DNA of 64,000 bases from Gonapodya prolifera JEL478 (lineage: Eukaryota > Monoblepharomycota > Monoblepharidomycetes > Monoblepharidales > Gonapodyaceae), in assembly GCA_001574975.1 (NCBI GenBank), contig KQ965746.1, positions 319,812 through 383,811 of the forward strand, given 5' to 3'. Below the pieces are notes generated by a model. The model had not been told where the DNA came from, searched no databases, and saw only the letters and a list, made by a program, of their open reading frames with translations. How positions within the stretch are numbered: the first letter of the stretch is position 1; each line of letters opens with the position of its first letter. Shown here in pieces: positions 55,801 through 64,000 of the stretch. The translations under genes were made by a program, and so were the position numbers.

Positions 55801-57112
55801 TGACTGAAGTGCAGGTGGAAAGACGGCAGCTACGGTACATAGAAAGAGCCTGCAGCATGCTCAATTCGGCGGGAGTGCAGGCTGTGCCAGCGGCAGATGT
55901 CTCGTGGTTTCGTCGCACGGTGATGTAGATATTTTGTTGGTGCTGAAATGCGATGCTGACGTTTTGGTTTAACGTAAGGCATGGAACTCCGTGCTAGAAG
56001 CTGTTGCAATTCGGTGCGACCCAGAACTGATACTCAAACTGTCAGAAGTGGCTTACTCGGTACTTGGTAATTGCTGGGAGTTTGGCGGCAATGGTGTTTC
56101 AGACATTTTCTTTTCTGTCCAGTTGTCGCTCATCGACGAACCAGCAAACCCGCCTCATCCAGATACTGCGTCGCAGCGATTTGCTCTCCTCGCCACCGCG
56201 ATTGAGTCTCGGCTCGACCTTGTCCGCGATATGCTGATAGAAGAGGGATCGGCAGAGGCTTCACGACGCAAAGAGCTGCTCACAAAGAACGTGGATGATC
56301 TGCAACGTTGCAACCATTTACATCAAGACGGCCCCGCGATTACAGGTGTTGTCATTCCGTTGGAGTTTGAAAGTTTGCTCCTGCTCCGTCACTGGGATAA
56401 AGCGATGGGCGTCATCCAGCGTGCAGCCAAGCAAGACTGCGCTCTCAAGACTCTCGAAAGACTTGCAAGACTGGCTGTGCGATCGCATTGCCCGACTGCG
56501 CTACAGTCCGAAGCGGTTAAGACCGCGCTGGAGGCTATGATTTCCAATACGACTGAGCTGGACGTCCAAAAGTTTGCGGCATGGTTTCGGGTGCTCTTGG
56601 AGACGTCGCTTGTGTCCAATAAGGAGCAAGCCCGCGGGTTTTTCGGACAAGGTGTGGGTCCCGCATTGGTTTTCGACTCGCTGTTGTGGTGAAGTTCATG
56701 TTGATATGTGGACTTTGACTCATCTAGTCCGCGACATGATACCTTCCCTGAGCTACCCGGTGTCGGAGCTGCACTGGCTAGTTTCGACTGCATGGAACGT
56801 TAGTGTGGAGCTTTGGAGGTGAGGAGAAGAGTCTCCAGACAATGCCAAGGCTAGTCACCAACCGACCTTGTCCTGTAGTGCTGGTGCCATGGCGGAAGCC
56901 TGCACGTGGGCAGAAGTGGCCCTGGGGCTCTTGCCCTTTGCGTCGGACACGGCTGCTGCTATTGGAATGGGTGAAAAGCAGGTTTGTGTAAAACCCCTTT
57001 CCGTGGTCCATCGTGGCATTTAATGGCTCAACCGATTGTTTTGCAGATCAGAGAAGCGTATTCCAAGATGCTTGCAGAGAGAGATGAGGAGATCGCAATG
57101 GAAATCACTTAG
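52881..57112 (+). CDS. ZIP4: Meiotic crossover TPR protein ZIP4/SPO22 (TEX11)
   Basis: Scaffold of the ZMM group that promotes meiotic crossovers on chromosome axes. Twenty exons predicted, 1015 aa: 52881-53007, 53072-53275, 53346-53438, 53517-53573, 53631-53944, 53999-54076, 54142-54216, 54270-54365, 54430-54596, 54653-54861, 54949-54966, 55038-55164, 55231-55376, 55430-55509, 55570-55755, 55815-55919, 55979-56651, 56695-56818, 56879-56981, 57047-57112. The whole protein reads as TPR-like helical repeats; the family marks are IETLAHLCHEIGSE, NLFAKAAEWYELA, VSWFRRTAWN and YPVSELHWLVSTAWN. Exon 11 is only 18 nt; the fourth intron begins with GC. Exon borders near 54817-54966 and 55755 are the least certain. 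Confidence 0.82.
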
Positions 57113-57757
57113 GCGTCTACGCCGAAAATACGAGGTGAAACTCGAACACCTTCGAAAATTTGTAATGTTCCGTAAAGAACCCTTCACTGTTGTAAATAAC
57201 ATCGAAGGGAGAAGACTGTTCGTTGTGCCCTTGCCTTCGCGCTGATGGCGGCCGCAAAGTAGTGAGACTGCTGCTAGTGTGAGACCCCTCTATTGTATCA
57301 GGTCAGACGCTCTCTACATCGAGGCCGGCGGTACTGGTGGGGAGGTGGGGAGGATATGGGAGGATCGGGCGACTTTGGACTTTGGAAGGGGAGGGTAGCT
57401 AGAGTAGCTAGAGTAGATATGGGACACTCGGCGGATGACCTCCTCGTGGGTGTGTCCTGGAACGCCCAGATAGTGGGTGGCTAACAATCCGCCTTTCGGT
57501 ATTTTTAGTGTTTACTGTAGTGTAACGGACGAGTCACTAATATTCGTGGCCTTTGAAATGACTCTCCCCGCCGCATCTGAGAAGTTGATTGGTCTTTTTG
57601 CATCCACGCGGTGGAGCGCCCATGTGCCGCGTTCATTGTGCATCACTTCGGGTGAGGGTACTGCTGTGGCTGTGGCTGCGGTTGCGCCACACCAATCCGA
57701 TCGGCTGGATCTCACCGCTCACTTTCCGGAACGCTGCACCGAAAAACATTCTGCGCA
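57113..57757. other. Intergenic, monooxygenase promoter region
   Basis: 645 bp between two plus-strand genes. It holds a G-rich segment at 57330-57400 and a direct repeat of GTAGCTAGA (57402-57420). Open frames here (57477-57875) show no family motif and overlap the first exons of the monooxygenase. Confidence 0.45.
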
Positions 57758-60717
57758 ATGTCGAAGCAGCTGGAGTTTGGATTTGTGCGTCGGAAGGCGA
57801 TCTGCGAATCGTGCCGCGGTGGCTTCACATCCGTCTCTTCCCTCGTGCACCGATGTAGGACCCCGTTGCTCTTAAAGCAAAGTATCTCGCGGAACGTGAT
57901 AAGGTAAGTTTTTCACACGCTTCCCCTGTTTCGTAATTCGAGTTCTCACTCCTTTCCGTCGCCTCCCTCAAAAGCGTTTGAGAGCGGTATGTCAGTCGGC
58001 TGGTTTTACGGTACATCACCACAAACAACAGAGCGCCGACCACTAAACAGGACGGCAATGCACAATACCTTGGTATCGATAAAGACGGCATGTTTGGTCG
58101 CTTCCTCGAGGTACGTCGTTTGTGACAAGCGATTTCAGTTGAACAACACCCACATAAACCATTCCGACTCAAAAGGACCCCTACACCCCTCCCATTGTAC
58201 GCGACCCACGAGCCGACGACGTCAGAATCGCAGTTCTTGGCGGCGGTTTCGCCGGACTGCAGACAGCGGCCAAGATCCGAGAAGCCGGCTTTTCGTCGCA
58301 AGACGTTCTCATGATTGAGAAAGGCGGCGACTTTGGTGGCACTTGGTGTGAGTTCGAGCCTGCGCCGTCGGTTGGTGCTTGGTGCCCGTCACTAACACGG
58401 AGGCGATCCGTTGTTTTCAGATTGGAACCGATACCCTGTACGTCCCACCTGACGAAATATGATCGTCTATTTCGAATCTGATGTGCGAGTCTCTTGCAGG
58501 GCGCAGCCTGTGACACTGAGTCGTACATTTACCTTGTAAGTCTTGCGCCATTGCTCTGTGCGCGCGGATGAGCACAAATATCCAACGGACGGTACCCCTC
58601 CCAGCCACTCCTCGAGGAGACACAATTCATGCCCGAGTTTAAGTACACCAAAGCACCCGAAAGTGAGTACCACTTTCCACCATGTTCCCCATCTCGCTTC
58701 TTCACGCCCCATCCGCAGTCCTGGCCCACTGCTCCCGCATCGGCCGAAAATACGATCTCTACTCCAACGTCCTCTTCCAAACCGAGGTTAACGAGTTGCG
58801 CTGGGACGACGCTCGCGAGCGCTGGACCATCATCACAAATAAGGGTGACCGCATCAGCGCCCAATGGGTCGTCATGGCGAGCGGGCCGCTCCACAGACCC
58901 AAGCTGCTCGGTGTGCCGGGAATCGACTCGTTCAAGGGGCACAGCTTCCACAGTGAGTCTGGGGGAACGTCTAGGGATGAAGTGACGTGTAATTTGACTC
59001 GCTCATTGTTTGTGATCGCGTTATAAAGCTTCTCGGTGGGATTATGAGTACACTGGTAAGATTTTTGATGTCATTTTGGCACGTCGAGTACGCTCAAACT
59101 CACGCCACACTGCGTCGTAGGAGGTACATCTTTGGGTAACCTCGAGCGTCTGAGCGACAAAGTGGTCGCAATCGTAAGTACCCCCCCTTCTCCCCTTCCA
59201 CATCACACGTCAACTCACTGGGCGCACTCCACCAGATTGGAACAGGTACAGTCCAACCCACCTGCCACGTCTTAAACACACACACGCCAACCACTCTCCG
59301 CACCAGGCGCCACCTCCGTGCAGTGCGTCCCCCACGTCGGCGAAAACGCAAAACACCTCTACGTGTTCCAGCGGACGCCGTCTTCGATCGACGTGCGAAA
59401 GTGGGTGGGATGTCGAAGGCGTGCGAGGTAGACTCGACTGACGACGAGACAATTATGTTGTTGTTTGGCAGCAATCGCCCGACTGATCCGGAATGGTTTT
59501 GGAGCCAGAAACCTGGGTGGCAGAAGAGGCGAATGGGTGAGTCGGGGCAAGACTCGTCGGACGTGTCCATTCGTTGATCTTTTCTTTCATCAATATCTCG
59601 GTGCCCACTTATTGCTCGACCCACGCCCCTCCTCGCTGATTTTCCTCTTTGCACAAACTCCAAGACAACTTCAACATCTTGGTCCAAGGTGGCTACCAAG
59701 AGGAGGATCTCGTGGGAGATGGATGGACCAGCATTTTCAGGATGATGTTTGATGTCGTCAAGGCTGGGAGAAAGCAGGGTCTTAAAACGTCGACCTTACT
59801 CCAAATGGCCGACTTTAAGAAGATGGAGGAAATTAGAGCGAGGGTCGACTCGATCGTGAAAGACCCGGAAACAGCCGAGGCCTTGAAGCCGTACTATAAT
59901 CAATTCTGCAAAAGGCCATGCTACCATGACGAGTATCTGCAAACGTTCAACCGGGAGAACGTCACGCTCGTGGACACCAAGGGCAAGGGTGTGACTGAAA
60001 TCACAGAGCACGGGATCGTTGCGAACGGCAAGGAGTACAAGGTGGATTGTATCATCTTTGCCACTGGCTTTGAGACTGGCGCTACATTCACGCGGCGCAA
60101 CTACTGCAACATTTTTGGACGAGGTGGCTTGTCCCTCGACGAGTACTGGAAGGATGGCATGCGCTCGCTCCATGGAATCTGGATGAGGAACTTCCCCAAC
60201 TTTGCAATTATTCAGAACTCGCAGGCTGGAGCTTCTGTAAACTTCCCGCACATTATTCAAGGTTTGTCTTGTTTGTGGTTAGATTTCCAAGTTCATACAT
60301 TAACTCTTTGCTCTGCAGAGCAAGTGGTTCTGATCGCAGATGTACTTTTGAAGAATTTAAGGGCCAACGTTAAAACCATGGAGGTTTCCGAAGCCGCTGT
60401 GGACAAATGGGTTCAGGAATGCCTTCGAGTTGCAGTGCTGCGCTCTTCGTTTTTGGAGGAGTGCACGCCTGGATATTACAACCGTGAGTACAAGGTATCT
60501 CCCCGTGGATCCGAAGCCACGCTCATTTCCAACCGTGTGCTCAGTTGAGGGCAAGATTGACAAACGTGTGACCCAAAACTTAGCTTACGGGGCGGGTCCA
60601 ATTGCCTACGCGGAGCTTCTTCACAAATGGCAGGAGCAAAACGCAATGGCTACAGACATGGAATTTTCGTACCTGCAACAGAAGCTAGAGGGCGCTGGAG
60701 TCAGCGCTCGCCTGTAG
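57758..60717 (+). CDS. Baeyer-Villiger (class B flavin) monooxygenase
   Basis: FAD/NADPH enzyme that inserts oxygen into ketones, giving esters or lactones. Seventeen exons, 614 aa: 57758-57784, 57859-57903, 57975-57986, 58051-58110, 58176-58347, 58421-58437, 58500-58535, 58605-58662, 58719-58952, 59029-59055, 59121-59173, 59236-59245, 59307-59400, 59472-59536, 59665-60261, 60319-60483, 60545-60717. Marks in order: [21 protein letters not shown] site [23 protein letters not shown], the Baeyer-Villiger fingerprint FKGHSFHTSRWD (F-x-G-x3-H-x3-W-D), NADPH site IGTGATSVQ and ATGFETG. Exons of 12, 17 and 10 nt restore these motifs exactly. The substrate is unknown. Confidence 0.92.
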
Positions 60718-60976
60718 AATGTGATTCCTTCTCTGCAAACCTTGTTTTTGAATGTAGCGGGTGCTCTTAATGATGTTTTGTCTCGGTTTTTGGACTAACT
60801 GAAGGGATGGTGTAACCTTTCCGTGACCCTTTCCAATTAAAAATGTTCTCTTCAAACCGATGTTACCAAATTATTTAGGAATAATAGAAGCTACTATACA
60901 ATGAGATCTCGCTGCAAAATACCATAGGACTTGCAAGAATAGATTACAATGATCGGAATGCAGATTTTTGAAAAGA

Positions 60977-63955
60977 TTATGCATCCAACTCTGAAACTTC
61001 CGCACGCGCTGCTTCCTCGAAATACCATCTTTCCATCGTAGTCATCCCGTCGTCATCCTCGTCGCCGACGTCATGCAATTCGGAGGCCTTGATGGGGGTC
61101 GACTCCACAACTCGGATGCTCCCAGGTAATGGTGGAAGTGCCAATACCATCCCAGGACTAGACTCCCCTACAGGTACGGCAGGAGAGTCCGTAGACGCTG
61201 CCCTGCCTCCTGGACTAACAGCTGTGCCACTGTCTGTGGCTTCGGCATCGTCTTGCCAGTCCGCAACGGCACCACCAAAGTATTCCCTTTCCACAGTGGT
61301 CATGGATCCCGCACCAGCTGAATCCCATAATTTTACTGCTGCACGATGAAGGGGCGCCGCCGAAGGGGGAAGACGTGCAGCTGCTCGTTCGTCATCCCAT
61401 TTCCTTGCAGCATTTTCCCTAAGCGCCATAATGTCCCGCCACCATCGTTGCAGCACTCGTACAGCAACCTCCACAACGACCATCACAGACCCAGGCCAGC
61501 CTCCATTTCTGCGTATAAGGTCGTACATCTCTTCATCACCGAGCTCGTCAGCGAGATCCAGGGCAGTGCGAGGTGGAGATACATCCGCATCCGGATTTTG
61601 AGGGCGTCCCTGCTCCTCATCCGTGGTGTCCGCGTAAACACTGGAGACACCACTGACGACAGAATTCCGAGTTGTAGCGGAATGGGATAGATCTCGCGGC
61701 GCATTCATCGAAGCGGGACGGGACGTAGCGTTGCTCTGTCGAACTGGCACGAATGGGTAGGGTCGATCCAGCAAGTTTGGGTTTGCCCCCAACTTGATAA
61801 GGAGCGCAACAGTCGAGACTTTGCGGGTACAGACAGCAAGATGCATAGCAGATAGACCGACATCGTCTAACGGGGTGGTTTGCAGAAACAAGCGAAAAGG
61901 GGTTATGAGTGAATACCAGTGGATGGAGTCACACCTTAATCACATACCTTGCTCGTCTAGATCCCACGCACCATTTTCGTGCAAATACTTGACCACGTCA
62001 TCCCACCCTGCCGCCGCCGCGAGCATCAACGCCGTTCGACCCTCCTCATCCCTGGCTCCGACCAACCACTCGCGCCCGTCTTTGCTCGCACTTTTACCCT
62101 TTCCTCCTCCCCCAGCCGCCCGCGCTCTTGCCGTGAGGACAGACACCATTTGGAGATCCCCTCTCCACGCCGCGTGGTGAAGCACTGTCCGCCCTTCGGC
62201 ATCTGAGATGTCGAGGCGGGCACCTGCGGAGCAAAGTAAGGCCGCAATATCTGCGTGTCCCGCAATTACGGCTCGAAACAAGGGGGTCTGTCCTGAGTGG
62301 TCGAGAACATCGGGATTTACAAGGTAGGAGCTAGAAGAGGTGGGCATCGACTCAGAGGCGGTTCTTGAGGGAGATGAGCCAGGGGGAACTCGAAGCTCAA
62401 GGAGAACTGCAGTCACTGTGGTGTGGCCGGCACCGGCCGCGACGTGAAGGGCTATCAGTTCATTCTAACAGCGTTAATCGGATGTGGTGCAAAGGTAAAA
62501 CAGTGCGTACTCACCCGTGGCGCCCTTCCCGTCACCTGCGTTTGGGTCAACGCCTCGTTCAAGACACTCCTCCTTTACCATTACCCTGACAGCCTGCACA
62601 TGGCCCCTTTCTGCCGCCCAATGAAGCGGAGTTCGTCCGTGATTATCGCCCTTGTACCCTCGTGGCATTGACCGTCCCCCGCGTTTCTGCAAATCCCCTC
62701 CTTCACTTTCTTCCCCCTTCCCATCCATCAATACCCCGACGCACCCTGCATGGTTCTTCGCAGCAGCATAATGCACCGCAGTCGCACCACCAGTTGCATC
62801 TCCAACACCTGGATCGCATCCCAATGCAACCATCCTCGCCACAAGTTGTGCATGCCCACATACTGCAGCCCAATGAAGGGGTGTCCGTCCAGCCGAGTCC
62901 CTCGCGTCCAAGTTGACGCTTTTGAGCGCGCACAACGCATCTACAAGAAGAGGGGTGTTGGCAAGTGCAGCCAAATGCAGAGCAGTCCGTCCCTCGTGAT
63001 CTTCGAGGTGAGCCAGTTGAGGGGCAATTCGTAGCACCACAATAGCGCAACAGGAATCATCCTCGACAGTCGCGCCAGCCCCCACACCTGCTCCAATGTG
63101 ACTCTGAGTTTGCGCTGACCAGCTCCTCGATCGACCATCCCCTGGTCCTCCCGCGGATGCAACACGCGATGCATGCCCACCACCTCGCCTCACACCTGCC
63201 GCCCAGTGGAACGCTGTTTTACCATCCGCATCGGTCGCATCAAGTCCGACCTTTCCCGTGCTCACTAATACTCCCAGTACCCGCGTCCGGTCCAGCGCAC
63301 ACGCGAGGTGTGCTGGAGTCATGCCTTGGGCATCCGGTAAGTTCAGTGCGAGTCGAGCCAGGTCACCCGTGGGGTGAGGAGAAGGCGACTGACGATGCGA
63401 CAAATGGGACGGTGCGGGAGATGTCGCCCCGGGACCACGGGTCGACACTCCCAGAGGCCCCAAGTGCGATCTAGATCGACTTCTGCGCCTCGCAGCAGCA
63501 GCAGCTGATGAAATCGAGACAGAGACTCTCCTCCCCACGCCTCGGGGCCACCTCCACCACCCCGTCGCTCCAATGTCACGTGCCGCAGAATCTCCACCCT
63601 GTGCCGCTTCCTCCACTGCCGCAATAACCTCCCGGAGGCATTCCTCGGCTCGTGATTCGTCTTCGCCCATGACGGCCAAATGTACCACTGTCCGGCCAGC
63701 GGCATCTGGTTGCAGCCATCGGACCCGAGGTCCGGCGGTTCGGCGGAGGGTTCGGAGTACGGTGTAATGACCAAGAAGAGCTGCCCAATGGGCGGGGGTA
63801 CGGCCGGTGGGATCAGGGAGGTTGAGGGAGTGTGTGATAGGAGGAAGGATGGATTGCAGAGGAAGGGGTGCTACCAGATCCGAGTTTTTGTTGAGATACC
63901 GACGACCTGCAACAGGGGAGCAATCGAACACACCTCGAATCACCACCTCTTCCAT
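60977..63955 (-). CDS. Ankyrin-repeat protein, probably incomplete at the window edge
   Basis: Exons 63955-62515, 62451-61948 and 61866-60977 give at least 944 aa. The frame stays open beyond the ATG at 63955 to the window end (reading WKRWMEEVV), so the true start may lie outside. More than ten ankyrin repeats are visible, for example GRTPAHWAALLGH, GRTALHLAALANT, GRTPLHWAAVCGH, GRTPLHWAAERGH, GQTPLFRAVIAGH and GLSAMHLAVCT, broken by Ser/Arg/Gly-rich loops. The C-terminus has a hydrophobic/basic helix (VVEVAVRVLQRWWRDIM) that might bind calmodulin, then acidic sequence. The layout recalls inversin-like scaffolds, but the partner is unknown. The second acceptor (ATAG before 62451) restores GATALHVAAGAGH. 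Confidence 0.8.
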
Positions 63956-64000
63956 CCAACGCTTCCAACCACCTTCTTTCGCTTTGCTGCCGCCCAGGCT

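Noticed and set aside
4-64000. Large antisense open frames, for example over eIF4G, the hnRNP-like gene and the ankyrin gene
   Set aside because: They are shadows of GC-rich or repetitive coding sequence on the other strand and lack any family signal.
1-64000. tRNA or rRNA genes and CRISPR arrays
   Set aside because: No cloverleaf with matching A and B boxes, no rRNA cores and no regularly spaced repeats were found on reading both strands.

Overview
This is nuclear DNA of a fungus, most likely an early-diverging zoosporic lineage (Chytridiomycota is my best guess, by inference). Evidence seen directly: dense protein genes with many short spliceosomal introns, mostly 52-90 nt with CTAAC/CTGAC-like branch sites; the fungal trifunctional tryptophan gene (glutamine amidotransferase, IGP synthase, PRA isomerase fused in one protein); an eIF4G with MA3 and W2 domains; and a voltage-gated K+ channel, which ordinary yeasts and moulds usually lack. 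I found no rRNA, tRNA, CRISPR array, virus-like element or recognisable transposon. All exon joins below were made by hand from GT/GC-AG signals, reading phase and family motifs; no search or alignment was run.

Left part (1-18,700), nearly all on the minus strand: a homeobox protein, translation factor eIF4G, the ribosome-biogenesis helicase DRS1/DDX27, the fused TRP1 gene, TRP2 (anthranilate synthase I), and a small putative mitochondrial protein whose stop lies 11 bp before the TRP2 start. TRP2 and TRP1 are head to tail and together cover both subunits of anthranilate synthase plus the next chorismate-to-tryptophan steps.

Middle (18,700-30,900): a CLC chloride/proton exchanger (+) with a predicted 6-nt exon, then an MPDU1-like PQ-loop protein, an Aladin (AAAS) nucleoporin and a bacterial-type thiolase with a PTS1-like end (all -), then a secreted GH16/Crh-like wall protein (+) whose catalytic triad is degenerate.

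Accessory-looking stretch (30,900-36,900): a tandem 147-bp duplication, an array of repeated exon-intron cassettes in varied states of decay, and a large acidic/basic protein of unknown function.

Right part (37,000-64,000): divergent glutaredoxin-like and carnosine N-methyltransferase genes, an EXPERA/TMEM97 protein, an hnRNP-type RNA-binding protein, a Kv-type K+ channel, a broken genomic copy of part of the hnRNP gene, a C2H2 zinc-finger protein, a GNAT acetyltransferase, ribosomal protein eS24, the meiotic crossover TPR protein ZIP4/SPO22/TEX11, a 17-exon Baeyer-Villiger monooxygenase and an ankyrin-repeat protein running to the window edge. The most unusual theme is very small exons (6, 10, 12, 17 and 18 nt) that restore conserved family motifs exactly.
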